DNA of 64,000 nucleotides. Source: Synergistaceae bacterium (lineage in GTDB: Bacteria > Synergistota > Synergistia > Synergistales > Aminithiophilaceae). This document shows positions 41,188-50,101 of this stretch, in pieces. The stretch lies in the NCBI GenBank assembly GCA_016756725.1, contig JAESII010000010.1, positions 62,001-126,000 of the forward strand. The letters are read 5' to 3'. Within the stretch, counting starts at the first letter, position 1. The number at the start of each line of letters is the position of its first letter. The position numbers and the translations under genes were made by a program. The notes under the pieces were generated by a model. The model did no database searches, was not told the origin of the DNA, and was given only the letters and a program-made list of their open reading frames with translations.

Positions 41188-42925
41188 AATAGTCTGTACC
41201 CTGGGGCCGGCTTGCGCCGATCTGGATATCATGCGCCAGATGGCCGAATCGGGCATGGATGTGGCCCGTTTCAACTTCAGCCACGGTGATTATGAGGGAC
41301 ATGGCCTGAACCTGAGCCAGATCCGCCATGTCGAAGAAGAGATGGGCCGTCCCATAGCCACCATCCTCGACACCAAGGGGCCAGAAATTCGGACCGGTCT
41401 CCTCAAAGACAGCCGTTCCGTCCTGCTCAATCAGGGACAGCCCTTCGTGCTCTTTGCCGACGAGCTCGTCGGCGATGAAAAGGGAGTGTCCACGAGCTAT
41501 CCTAATCTGGCCGACGAGGTCGCCGTCGGGCAGGATATTTTCATTGACGATGGAACCCTTCATCTGCGCGTCGAGTCCATCGTGGACAGGGAGATCCGCT
41601 GTCGGATCATTGTCGGCGGTGAACTGGGCGAGCGCAAAGGCATCAACGTACCCGACGCAACCCTCTCCGTCCCCACGCTGACGTCGAAGGACATCGAAGA
41701 CATCCGCTGGGGTGTCGAGCACCACATGGACTACATCGCCGTCTCCTTTGTCAGAAGCCGTGACGACATCATGGACGTGCGACGTGTCATTGAGGAGTTT
41801 GGCGGCCACGTCAAGATCATCGCCAAAATCGAGACGAAACAGGCTGTGGCCCATCTGGACGAGATCGTCGATGTCGTCGATGGCATGATGGTCGCGCGGG
41901 GCGATCTCGGTGTGGAGATGGCCACCGAGGATGTCCCCCTTGTCCAGAAGCACATCATCGAAACCTGCCGTTCTCAGGGCAAGCCCGTCATTGTGGCGAC
42001 GCAGATGCTCGATTCGATGATCCGCAACCCCCGACCGACCCGGGCGGAGGCAAGTGACGTGGCCAATGCTGTCCTCGACGGAGCCGATGCCGTCATGCTT
42101 TCCGGCGAAACCGCCAAGGGCCGTTATCCTGTCCGCGCCGTTGAGACCATGACCCGCGTCGTCATGCGTGCCGAAGAGGAGCTCCGCCTCTGGCAGCGAT
42201 GCAACAGCCGGAATTTCGGCCCCTCGACCGTACCCGATGCCGTTAGCCACGCTGCCACGTCCATCGCCGAAGAGATGAAAGCCCGCGTTATCATCTCCCT
42301 GACCCGTTCGGGCAGCACAGCCCGGATGGTCAGCAAGTTCCGTCCCCTCTGTCCCATCGTTGCCGCGACGCCCGCCCTGGGAACGTGGCGTGAGATGGCT
42401 CTCGTCTGGGGAGTCTATCCGATCCTGAAGGAAGAGGCTCCGAGCGCAGAAGAGGCAAGCCAGGCGGCTTTGGGGAGCGCCCTCGACAAGGGCTTGGTGT
42501 CTGAAGGTGATCTTGTCGTCATCACCGCCGGTGTCCCCGTGGGTATTCCCGGGACGACCAACCTCGTCCAGGTCCAGACGGTGGGGCGGATTCTAGTCAA
42601 GGGACTGTCACTCCTGAAACGGGAGGCATCAGGCCACGTCTGTCGGGCCTTGACGGCAGCGGAAGCCCTGGACAAGACCCGTCCCGGCGACATCCTCGTC
42701 GTGCCTCAGACCGATCGCGACTTTGTTCCCGCCATGCGCAAGGCGGCGGCCATCATTGCCGAAGACGGCGGTTTGACGAGCCATGCCGCCATCGTTGCCC
42801 TGGAACTCTCCATTCCCTGCGTCGTCGGCGCCGAGAACGCTCTGGCCACCCTTCAGGACGGGATGCTCGTCACCGTCGACGGCACCCGTGGCGTCGTCTA
42901 CCAGGGCAAGGTGAAACTCCATTAG
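41174..42925 (+). CDS. pyk: Pyruvate kinase with C-terminal PEP-utilizer domain
   Basis: Converts PEP and ADP to pyruvate and ATP. The 583-residue protein has a normal core (~475 residues): [10 protein letters not shown] start, [28 protein letters not shown] active-site region with GDLGVE, and an allosteric domain. An extra ~110-residue C-terminal domain with [13 protein letters not shown] resembles the PEP-utilising phosphohistidine domain, as in Bacillus PYK. The ATG is inside the end of mtrB, with AAGGACC upstream. Confidence 0.96.
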   Translation: MRKVKIVCTLGPACADLDIMRQMAESGMDVARFNFSHGDYEGHGLNLSQIRHVEEEMGRPIATILDTKGPEIRTGLLKDSRSVLLNQGQPFVLFADELVGDEKGVSTSYPNLADEVAVGQDIFIDDGTLHLRVESIVDREIRCRIIVGGELGERKGINVPDATLSVPTLTSKDIEDIRWGVEHHMDYIAVSFVRSRDDIMDVRRVIEEFGGHVKIIAKIETKQAVAHLDEIVDVVDGMMVARGDLGVEMATEDVPLVQKHIIETCRSQGKPVIVATQMLDSMIRNPRPTRAEASDVANAVLDGADAVMLSGETAKGRYPVRAVETMTRVVMRAEEELRLWQRCNSRNFGPSTVPDAVSHAATSIAEEMKARVIISLTRSGSTARMVSKFRPLCPIVAATPALGTWREMALVWGVYPILKEEAPSAEEASQAALGSALDKGLVSEGDLVVITAGVPVGIPGTTNLVQVQTVGRILVKGLSLLKREASGHVCRALTAAEALDKTRPGDILVVPQTDRDFVPAMRKAAAIIAEDGGLTSHAAIVALELSIPCVVGAENALATLQDGMLVTVDGTRGVVYQGKVKLH

Positions 42926-42926
42926 G

Positions 42927-43562
42927 ATGACGGCCGGCGGGTGCACCTCCTCTCATTCTGTCCCTCTCTGCCTTGAAGCGCTTCGTCTTTTCTGCCGCGA
43001 ACATTTCTCCTCCCATCTCTGGGGTGGCGGAGGTGGCTCTTTCCGACAGAGTGCCGTTCTGATCCTCCTCTATCCCGATGGGGATCGGCTCAGAATCGTC
43101 ATGCTGGCCAGACCCAATACGCTGCGCCGCCATCCGGGTCAGGTCGCCTTTCCCGGCGGAGCGAGGGAGGCCGCGGACCTGACGCCTGTCGCGACGGCGC
43201 TGCGCGAAGCTTCCGAGGAGATCGGCTTAGATCCGAAATCAGTTGATGTCATCGGCCTTCTTCCTCGGGAATTCGCCTACACCAGCGACTTTTTTATCGT
43301 CCCCGTTGTCGCCTTTTATCCCCATCCCGGGGGGCCTTCCTTCCGTGCCGATCCCATTGAGGTCGAGGAGATCCTGGCACCTGCCCTTGATGAGCTCCAC
43401 CTCTTTCCGGAACTGAAGTGGCATGGCGGCGAGACGCTCCAGGTGCTCTATCCGGTCTTTCCCGTAGAGAGACACCGCCTCTGGGGAGCCTCAGCCCGGA
43501 TCACCCTGAAGCTGCTCCGTCTCCTCGACTCCCTCGGCAGAGGCCTTACGTGGCCCTCCTAG
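42927..43562 (+). CDS. Nudix hydrolase, CoA pyrophosphatase-like
   Basis: A 211-residue Nudix enzyme. The stretch MLARPNTLRRHPGQVAFPGGA with TALREASEEIGL is the NuCoA/Nudix pattern of coenzyme A pyrophosphatases (LLTxR-x-Rx3HxGxxxFPGG then REx2EE). The Glu after the Nudix glycine is replaced by Asp. Likely role is hydrolysis of CoA or its oxidised forms. The ATG is one base after the pyk stop, and the 3' end overlaps the endonuclease IV gene. Confidence 0.85.
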   Translation: MTAGGCTSSHSVPLCLEALRLFCREHFSSHLWGGGGGSFRQSAVLILLYPDGDRLRIVMLARPNTLRRHPGQVAFPGGAREAADLTPVATALREASEEIGLDPKSVDVIGLLPREFAYTSDFFIVPVVAFYPHPGGPSFRADPIEVEEILAPALDELHLFPELKWHGGETLQVLYPVFPVERHRLWGASARITLKLLRLLDSLGRGLTWPS

Positions 43563-44392
43563 GTTGCCATGTCTCCGTAGCCGGCGGTCTCTGGCGTGCC
43601 GTCGAACGGGGAGAGGCTCTCGGCTGCGAGGCCATTCAGATTTTCACCAAAAACCAGCTTCAATGGAGGGCTGCTCCCTTGCCCCTTCATGTCTGTGAGC
43701 GCTTTTTCCGGGCCCGCAGGGAAAGCGCCATCGACAGTGTCGTCGCCCATGCCTCTTATCTCATCAACATCGCCGCCCCCGACGCCGTTTGGGAAAAGAG
43801 CATTGTCGCTCTCAAAGACGAGCTGGATCGCTGTGATCAACTGGGCATTGACGACCTCGTCCTCCACCCCGGTTCCCACCGGGGAGAGGGTCGGGATCGA
43901 GGGCTCGCCCGAGCCGTCACGGCGCTGAAGGAAGTCTTCAGCGTGACAGAAGGACAGGGGACGCGGGTCCTGCTGGAGACCATGTCCGGTCAAGGCGACG
44001 GCCTCGGTGCCGATCTGGATGACCTGGAGCGATTGATCGAGGGCTGTGACGGTGATCGGCGGCTAGGCCTCTGTCTGGATACGTGTCACCTCTTCGCTTC
44101 CGGCCTCGATCTGAGGCGAGCCGACGGCTACAGGCGCCTTGTCGATTCCATGGAACGGCGCTTCGGGCTGGACCGAGTCGGCTGCTGGCACCTGAATGAT
44201 TCGAAGGAGCCCAAGGGTTCCGGAAAGGATCGCCATAGTCATCTTGGTGAAGGCGAACTGGGGTTGCTTCCCTTTTCGCTGATCATAGCTGACGAACGTT
44301 GGGCCTCTACTCCCTGCATCCTTGAAACGCCCAAGGAGAAAGACGGCGACCAGAAAAACATGGCTCTGCTCAGGAAAATGCGGGGCCGTTAA
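43550..44392 (+). CDS. nfo: Endonuclease IV (AP endonuclease)
   Basis: Cleaves DNA 5' to abasic sites in base excision repair. The 280-residue TIM-barrel protein has the family signature regions: LGCHVSVAGGLWRAVERG at the start, VAHASYLINIA, LVLHPGSH, LLETMSGQG, LGLCLDTCHLFASGLDL and WHLNDSKEPKGSGKDRHSHLGEG, which supply the tri-zinc ligands. The GTG at 43550 gives the usual family length; the ORF extends further upstream within the Nudix gene but without family similarity. Confidence 0.94.
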   Translation: MALLGCHVSVAGGLWRAVERGEALGCEAIQIFTKNQLQWRAAPLPLHVCERFFRARRESAIDSVVAHASYLINIAAPDAVWEKSIVALKDELDRCDQLGIDDLVLHPGSHRGEGRDRGLARAVTALKEVFSVTEGQGTRVLLETMSGQGDGLGADLDDLERLIEGCDGDRRLGLCLDTCHLFASGLDLRRADGYRRLVDSMERRFGLDRVGCWHLNDSKEPKGSGKDRHSHLGEGELGLLPFSLIIADERWASTPCILETPKEKDGDQKNMALLRKMRGR

Positions 44393-44415
44393 GGAAACCA
44401 CTGAGGTCCTCCTCG

Positions 44416-44444
44416 TTTACAGACTTCTCTCAGCAAGGTACGAT
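44416..44444 (+). promoter_or_regulatory. Promoter for the ornithine racemase to glmS unit
   Basis: TTTACA (44416-44421), 17-base spacer, TACGAT (44439-44444). The predicted leader is about 20 bases. Confidence 0.6.
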
Positions 44445-44472
44445 GGAAGACGATGCCCAGGAAGGAGTTGCC

Positions 44473-45540
44473 ATGGCTTACCCTCAGCTTGTCATTGACA
44501 GTGCAGCGATCGCCGAAAACGCGGCTTCCATCGTAAGGCGGTGCGGTCAGTGCGGCATCGCCGTCGCCGGCGTTACCAAGGGCATGTCGGCCCAGCCGGC
44601 ATTGGCCCAGGTGATGAAAGAGGCCGGTTGTGCCTGGCTGGCCGACAGTCGCCTGGTCAACGTGGTCCGTCTTCGCGAAGCGGGCCTGGAGGGGCCTTTC
44701 CTTCTCCTTCGGATTCCGATGGACGACGAGATCGATGATGTCGTGGACCTTGTCGATGTGGTCCTCGTCTCCATGACGGAGACGATCGAAAGACTGGACC
44801 AAGCCTGTCGGGACCGTTCCCGGACGCTGGACACGCTGGCCATGATCGATCTTGGCGATCTTCGTGAGGGATTCTGGCCCGACGAGGTGGAGTGTTTGGC
44901 TCAGACCTACCGCCGCTGCCGTCGCGTGCGCTGTCTCGGCGTGGGTGTCAACTTCGGTTGTTTCGGAGGCGTCCAGCCCACGGCGGAAAACGGGAAGAAG
45001 CTCGTCGCCGTCGCAGCCCAGCTTTCTTCCCTGCTTGGGAGCTCCCTGGAGATCCTCTCCGGCGGCGCCACGTCGTCCCTGGCGCTCCTTGAGGAGGGAA
45101 TAATGCCGCAGGAGATCAATCAACTCCGAATTGGCGAGGCGCTGCTTCTGGGGAGCGATGTTTCTCACAACCGCTTCATTCCCTGGCTGAGGAACGATAC
45201 AATGATCTTCCAGGGTCAAGTCGTCGAGGTGCGTCGCAAGCCCTCCCGTCCCATCGGCATCATCGGTGCCGATGCCTTCGGAAACGTACCCGTCTTTGAG
45301 GATCGGGGAAGACGTCTGCGGGCAATCGTCGCTGCCGGACGTCAGGATATCCGCCCCGAAGGACTTCGCCCGCTGCTGCCGGGCGTCGAGATTCTGGGAG
45401 CCTCGAGCGACCACCTCCTTCTCGACGTCGAGGCCTGTCGCCCCGCCGTCAAGCTCGGTGACGTCATCTCCTTCGGCGTCGACTACGGAGCCATGCTTGC
45501 GGCCACGACATCCCACTACGTGGAGGTGAAAATCCGTTAG
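44473..45540 (+). CDS. orr: Ornithine racemase-like PLP enzyme
   Basis: A fold-type III PLP racemase of the alanine racemase superfamily. It matches Clostridium ornithine racemase (Orr) in several places: DLGDLREGFWP, SGGATSS, INQLRIGEALLLG, IGIIGADAFGN and LGASSDHLLLDV. The PLP lysine is in VTKGMSAQ near residue 36. Orr converts L- to D-ornithine, the first step of D-ornithine aminomutase fermentation. ATG 44473 with GGAAGGAG upstream gives 355 residues; an earlier in-frame ATG at 44443 is less likely. It heads the cdaA-to-glmS gene run, where a wall-precursor role is also conceivable. Confidence 0.85.
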   Translation: MAYPQLVIDSAAIAENAASIVRRCGQCGIAVAGVTKGMSAQPALAQVMKEAGCAWLADSRLVNVVRLREAGLEGPFLLLRIPMDDEIDDVVDLVDVVLVSMTETIERLDQACRDRSRTLDTLAMIDLGDLREGFWPDEVECLAQTYRRCRRVRCLGVGVNFGCFGGVQPTAENGKKLVAVAAQLSSLLGSSLEILSGGATSSLALLEEGIMPQEINQLRIGEALLLGSDVSHNRFIPWLRNDTMIFQGQVVEVRRKPSRPIGIIGADAFGNVPVFEDRGRRLRAIVAAGRQDIRPEGLRPLLPGVEILGASSDHLLLDVEACRPAVKLGDVISFGVDYGAMLAATTSHYVEVKIR

Positions 45541-45543
45541 GTC

Positions 45544-46377
45544 ATGATGGGCCTCTTCCGCTGGCAGGATTTCCTCGACATATTCATTATCTCCTTCGTC
45601 GTCTACCGGCTGCTGATTCTGCTGGTGGACACAAGGGCCATGCAGCTCGTCAAGGGAATTTTTGTCCTCGGTCTTCTTGCCGCGGCGGCCCGTGTCTTCG
45701 AACTGCAGGCCCTATCGTGGCTTTTGGCAAAATCCTTGACCGGTCTTTTCATCGCCATCCCCATCGTCTTTCAGCCGGAATTGCGCCGCGTGCTGGAAGA
45801 GTTGGGGCGAGGCAAGATCTGGCAGCGCCGTCAGGCGCAGGAAAAGGCCGAGCAGCTGGCCGATGAGATCACCCGTGCCCTCATCTACCTCCAGGGTCAG
45901 AAAATGGGGGGGCTCTTGGTCCTGGAACGGACGACGGGCCTTAAGGACGTGTGGCGAACGGCCGTCAAAGTCGACGGGGAAATCTCACAGGAGCTCATCG
46001 TCTCCCTTTTCTGGCCCAACAATCCCCTCCACGACGGTGCCGTCATCGTCAACAAAGATAGAATCCTAGCGGCAGCCTGCTATTTGCCTCTTACGGAAAA
46101 CAGCAACCTCTCGCGCTGGCTTGGCACGCGCCATCGAGCCGCCTTGGGTGTCACTGAGGTTTCCGATGCCATTTCCCTCATCGTTTCCGAGGAGAGGGGA
46201 GAGATTTCCCTGGCCATCAAGGGCCATCTCTCCCGCGGACTGAAGGAAAAGCAGGTCCGCCGCCTGCTCCTTCATTATTTCCTGGCAAAGGAAGAGCAGG
46301 AAGGCGGTTTCTGGGACCAACTGCGCCGTGAACTCCGTGACCTCTGGCCTGGAAGCGGTGAAAAAGATGAAGTTTGA
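45544..46377 (+). CDS. cdaA: Diadenylate cyclase CdaA
   Basis: Makes the second messenger c-di-AMP from ATP. The 277-residue protein has three N-terminal membrane helices (about residues 10-80) and a DisA_N catalytic domain with DGA (164-166) and RHR (196-198), both essential motifs. It is followed by cdaR and glmM, the conserved trio in which CdaR and GlmM modulate CdaA. In this genome galU and glmS continue the run. Confidence 0.95.
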   Translation: MMGLFRWQDFLDIFIISFVVYRLLILLVDTRAMQLVKGIFVLGLLAAAARVFELQALSWLLAKSLTGLFIAIPIVFQPELRRVLEELGRGKIWQRRQAQEKAEQLADEITRALIYLQGQKMGGLLVLERTTGLKDVWRTAVKVDGEISQELIVSLFWPNNPLHDGAVIVNKDRILAAACYLPLTENSNLSRWLGTRHRAALGVTEVSDAISLIVSEERGEISLAIKGHLSRGLKEKQVRRLLLHYFLAKEEQEGGFWDQLRRELRDLWPGSGEKDEV

Positions 46378-47590
46378 CCGCCTCGACAAGCTGCTTTCGT
46401 CGTCTCTTTTTCTCAAAATCCTTTCTCTGGCCGTGGCCTTCTTTCTCTGGTTCTACGTGAGCAGCGAAGTGGGCAGCGAGACAGTGCGCGAGTTCCTCGT
46501 CCCCGTCGAGTACCGTAACACGCCCGCTGGCCTGGAGCTGAAGGCCCAGCTCCGGGAGGTTCATCTTCAGGCAATGGCTGGAACGAATCTCTTCAGCTTC
46601 TTCGACGAGGGGAATGTCCGCGTCGAAGTGGACCTGAACGGTCTCGATCCAGGCCGGTATCGCCTTAACGTGAGACCTCTCCTGCCGTCGGGGATGCGTC
46701 TTGTCTCTGTGACTCCCTCGCAGGTCGAGGTGGAGTTGATCCGCATTGTCGAGCGCGTTCTTCCGCTACGGGCGGAAGTTCGTGGCGGTCTCCCCCCGGG
46801 CCTGCTCCTCGAGGATGTTCAGATAACGCCGTCGGAGATCACCGTCCGCGGGCCGGAAGAACAGATCGCTGCTCTAAAAACCGCTCGCCTTGAGCCGCGC
46901 ATCGAAGACCTCCGCAAAGGGGAGCCCCTTGAGCTTGACGTCCATCTGCCTGAATTGACCTCTGCCATGAGATCTTCCGTGCTTGTCGTCCCCGAAAAGG
47001 CGACTCTTTCGGCGCGGGTTCTTGAAGGCCTGCCGACGCGAAGCATCCCGGTCAGAACCCGCCTTGTCGGTGAGCCCAACCGAGACTATTCCCTCTCCGG
47101 CGTGATCGTCGAACCGGCGGAAGTCACGATTCAGGGACCGACGGCCGCTCTGGACGGCCTTGAAGAGGTCGTCACGGAACCGATAGATCTTTCGGAAATC
47201 ACGCAGGGGAGTACCCTTGTCGTTCCTCTCGCCGCCTTACCGGAGACCCTAGATTACGCAGCTGACAGAGCCGTCCAGGTCCAGATCCTGCTTCAGGAAA
47301 GGAAAACAACCCGGCTATACAGCGGCATTCCGGTGACTGTCGTCGGCCGAAGCGTGTATCCCGGCTGGCGCGTTGAACCCAACCAGGTCAACGTCGTCGT
47401 CGAGGCTCTGCCCTCACGTCTTGAGGCGCTGGACATCGGTGAGACGATGGGCATCGAAGCCGTCGTTGACGTCACGAACATCGTCTCGCGCAAATTGACT
47501 GTCCCCGTCCAGATAAGGATAGGGGCGTCTGATGTCACGTTACGTCGCACCGATCCGGGAGAAGTTACCGTCTATGCCCTTATCGACTGA
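46358..47590 (+). CDS. cdaR: CdaR-like YbbR-domain protein
   Basis: A membrane-anchored regulator of CdaA. One N-terminal helix (LFLKILSLAVAFFLWFYVSSEVG, about residues 16-40) is followed by four YbbR-type repeats outside the membrane, each about 85 residues with the usual VEVELIRIVERVLPL, VTVRGP, TIQGP and LDVDLS-like beta patterns. The GTG at 46358 (start MKKMKFDRL) overlaps the cdaA end; GTG 46328 or ATG 46367 could also serve, as no ribosome site is decisive. Confidence 0.88.
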   Translation: MKKMKFDRLDKLLSSSLFLKILSLAVAFFLWFYVSSEVGSETVREFLVPVEYRNTPAGLELKAQLREVHLQAMAGTNLFSFFDEGNVRVEVDLNGLDPGRYRLNVRPLLPSGMRLVSVTPSQVEVELIRIVERVLPLRAEVRGGLPPGLLLEDVQITPSEITVRGPEEQIAALKTARLEPRIEDLRKGEPLELDVHLPELTSAMRSSVLVVPEKATLSARVLEGLPTRSIPVRTRLVGEPNRDYSLSGVIVEPAEVTIQGPTAALDGLEEVVTEPIDLSEITQGSTLVVPLAALPETLDYAADRAVQVQILLQERKTTRLYSGIPVTVVGRSVYPGWRVEPNQVNVVVEALPSRLEALDIGETMGIEAVVDVTNIVSRKLTVPVQIRIGASDVTLRRTDPGEVTVYALID

Positions 47591-47640
47591 CGGTGGCGAT
47601 CCGTTCCAAGGTTTAATCTTTCCCAGATGAGGTGACCGCC

Positions 47641-48999
47641 ATGAACAGGGCTGTTCGATGCCTTTTTGGAACCGACGGTGTCCGCGACGTGGCCAACAAG
47701 GGCACGATGACGCCGGAAATGGCCCTGCGCCTGGCGAGGGCTTTTGTCTTGTTTCTCACCGAGGGGGGGGCGCCTCGCCCTTCCGTCGTCGTCGCAAGGG
47801 ACACCCGTCACTCCGGTCCCATGCTGGAAGCCGCTCTTGTGGCGGGACTTGCCTCTGCTGGAGCCGAGATCACTCTCCTCGGGGTGGCCCCCACGCCTGC
47901 CGTCAGTTTTGCCATCCGCAAAAGCGGCGCTGCTGGGGGAGCCGTGATCAGCGCTTCCCATAACCCGGCCGAGTACAATGGCATCAAGTTCTTGGACGCA
48001 AAGGGCAGCAAGCTCGACGATGGTGAGGAATCGGCCATTGAAGAAACGCTGGCCGACAGCCTTCTTGACGATTGGAGACCGACGGGGGCGTCCATCGGTT
48101 CCATCGGCAGCGACGAATCCCTTCTTGACGCCTATGTCGACTGGCTGTCGTCCTTCGCTGGCCCCTTTGGTGGTCCCGTCGTCGTGGACGGCGCTCATGG
48201 GGCGGCATCAGCCGTGCTTCCCCGGCTGGCGACCAGACTCGGCGTCAAGCCTCACCTGATCGGTCTTGCTCCCGATGGCCTTAACATCAACGAGGACGTG
48301 GGCGTCATGCACATGGCCCATCTCGCTCAGGCCGTCCGCCAGACAGAGGCCGTCTGCGGTGTCGCCTTCGACGGTGATGCGGACCGCGTTCTTCTCTGTG
48401 ATCGTCGGGGCAGGACGCTTGACGGGGATATCCTGCTCTGGGTGCTCGCCCGTTGGCTCAAGGAACGGGGGGAATTAGGGCAGGGGGTAGTCGCGACGGT
48501 CATGAGCAACCTTGCTCTGGAAGAGCGCCTAGGCGAATCGGCCATCGCCGTCAGCCGTTGTCCCGTCGGAGACCGCTACGTCCTCGAGGCGATGCGGGAA
48601 AAGGGAATGGGGCTGGGAGGAGAGCAGTCGGGTCACGTCATCCTCGGACCTTGGGTCTGCACCGGCGACGGTTTACTCACCGGATTGGCCTTTCTCCGAG
48701 CCTGCCACGAACTGGGAGAGGATCTGGATTCTCTCTACGACCGCTTCGGTCGTTATCCACAGCTTCTGCGCAATGTCACCGTCTCGGACAAGAAAAAAGT
48801 CCTCCAGTCCAAACTCCTCCAGGAGGCCATCGCCGAAGCCGAGGGTCGCCTGGGAGAGTGGGGCCGTGTTTTCGTCCGAGCCTCGGGGACGGAACCCCTG
48901 GTCCGCATCCTCGTCGAGGCCAAGGATTGCCAGCTCATGGAGGAGCTTGCTCAGAACGTCGCGAGCCTCATAACTCAACTGAGTCCCTACAAGGAGTGA
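47641..48999 (+). CDS. glmM: Phosphoglucosamine mutase
   Basis: Converts GlcN-6-P to GlcN-1-P for UDP-GlcNAc synthesis. The 452-residue protein has FGTDGVRDVAN at the start, the phosphoserine site SASHNP (about residues 104-109), the metal loop DGDADR (FDGDADRVLLCD) and the phosphate loop SGTEPLVRI near the C-terminus. ATG 47641 with GATGAGG 9 bases upstream is preferred to GTG 47632. In Firmicutes the enzyme also binds and inhibits CdaA. Confidence 0.96.
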   Translation: MNRAVRCLFGTDGVRDVANKGTMTPEMALRLARAFVLFLTEGGAPRPSVVVARDTRHSGPMLEAALVAGLASAGAEITLLGVAPTPAVSFAIRKSGAAGGAVISASHNPAEYNGIKFLDAKGSKLDDGEESAIEETLADSLLDDWRPTGASIGSIGSDESLLDAYVDWLSSFAGPFGGPVVVDGAHGAASAVLPRLATRLGVKPHLIGLAPDGLNINEDVGVMHMAHLAQAVRQTEAVCGVAFDGDADRVLLCDRRGRTLDGDILLWVLARWLKERGELGQGVVATVMSNLALEERLGESAIAVSRCPVGDRYVLEAMREKGMGLGGEQSGHVILGPWVCTGDGLLTGLAFLRACHELGEDLDSLYDRFGRYPQLLRNVTVSDKKKVLQSKLLQEAIAEAEGRLGEWGRVFVRASGTEPLVRILVEAKDCQLMEELAQNVASLITQLSPYKE

Positions 49000-49009
49000 T
49001 CCGAACCCC

Positions 49010-49915
49010 ATGGCCATCTCCGTCAGCAGCTGTCTTTTCCCCGTAGCCGGTCTGGGAACCCGTTTCCTGCCGGCCACGAAAGAAATCCCGAAGGAAATGA
49101 TCCCCCTCATTGACAGGCCGATCATTCATTATGGGGTCAACGAGGCCGTCGAAGCGGGGTGTCGCGACATGGTCTTCGTCACAAGCCGGGGGAAACGCTC
49201 CCTGGAAGACTACTTCGATCGCTCCTTCGAACTGGAGCAGGCCCTAAAAAACAAGGGGAAGGGGAATCTCTGCGAGGAAATCCATGCCATCAGCCGCATG
49301 GCCTCCTTCTCCTGTGTGCGCCAGCCGGAACCGCTGGGCTTGGGGCATGCTGTCCTCTGCGGCGAACCTCTCTGTTCGAGGGGGTATTTCGGAGTGGTTC
49401 TTCCCGATGATGTCATGATTGGAGAGCCGCCCGTGTTGGCCCAGCTTGTCGCCGTCCATGAGAAAATGGGAGGATCGGTTGTTGCTCTTGAGGAAGTCCC
49501 GAAGGAGGAAACCTCCCGGTACGGCATCGTCGCAGCCGTCGATGCCGGTGATGGACTCTGGCGTGTCACCGACCTCGTCGAAAAGCCTTCTCCTCAGGAT
49601 GCGCCAAGCAACCTCGCCGTCATGGGGCGCTATGTTCTCTCGCCGCGGATCTTTGATCTTCTTCGCGACCTTCCTCGCGGCAAGGGCGGCGAAATCCAGC
49701 TCACCGACGGTCTGAGAAGGCTCCTCCAGGAGGAACCGATCTGGGGCGTCGTCTATAGGGGGAGGCGCTATGACTGTGGCACCAAGGAGAGCTGGCTGCG
49801 GGCTACAGTGTCGCTTGCTCTGGAAGATAGAGTGCTGCGAGAAATCGTCCTTGATGCCCTGCGAGAGGAGGGGATTGTCGAGCCCATCGTGAACGAAGGA
49901 CCTGTCGTCGAGTGA
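49010..49915 (+). CDS. galU: UTP--glucose-1-phosphate uridylyltransferase
   Basis: Makes UDP-glucose from glucose-1-phosphate. The 301-residue nucleotidyltransferase has the N-terminal FPVAGLGTRFLPATKEIPKEM motif with the usual GalU signature, LGLGHAV, and PDDVMIG, and the sugar-binding VEKP motif (DLVEKPSPQDAPSNLAVMGRYVL). The ATG is 11 bases after glmM, and its stop is only 5 bases before the glmS ribozyme cleavage site. Confidence 0.94.
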   Translation: MAISVSSCLFPVAGLGTRFLPATKEIPKEMIPLIDRPIIHYGVNEAVEAGCRDMVFVTSRGKRSLEDYFDRSFELEQALKNKGKGNLCEEIHAISRMASFSCVRQPEPLGLGHAVLCGEPLCSRGYFGVVLPDDVMIGEPPVLAQLVAVHEKMGGSVVALEEVPKEETSRYGIVAAVDAGDGLWRVTDLVEKPSPQDAPSNLAVMGRYVLSPRIFDLLRDLPRGKGGEIQLTDGLRRLLQEEPIWGVVYRGRRYDCGTKESWLRATVSLALEDRVLREIVLDALREEGIVEPIVNEGPVVE

Positions 49916-49920
49916 TCGAA

Positions 49921-50060
49921 GCGCCGGGACTGGCCTGAACGGCCAGTTGACGAGGACGGAGGAGTATCGAATCTTCGGCGGATGCCTCCGGGGCTCTGAA
50001 GGTATGCCCTCAAGGCGGTCAACAAAACGTCCGGTGACGGACCCACAAAAGGGCCGCTAG
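49921..50060 (+). ncRNA. glmS ribozyme (GlcN6P-sensing self-cleaving riboswitch)
   Basis: Conserved cores of the glmS ribozyme are present in order: A|GCGCC at 49920-49925 (cleavage between 49920 and 49921), the P1 hairpin ACTGGCC-TGAA-GGCCAGT, GTTGACGAGGA, GGAGTATCGAA, TTCGGCGGATGCCTCC, and the P4 hairpin GTCCG-GTGA-CGGAC with its GNRA loop. When GlcN6P is abundant the RNA cuts itself and the downstream glmS message is degraded, which shuts off amino-sugar synthesis. The end is approximate. Confidence 0.95.
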
Positions 50061-50101
50061 CCTTCTTTACGCGCAAATCGAGAAAGGTGTGACTGCTTCC
50101 G

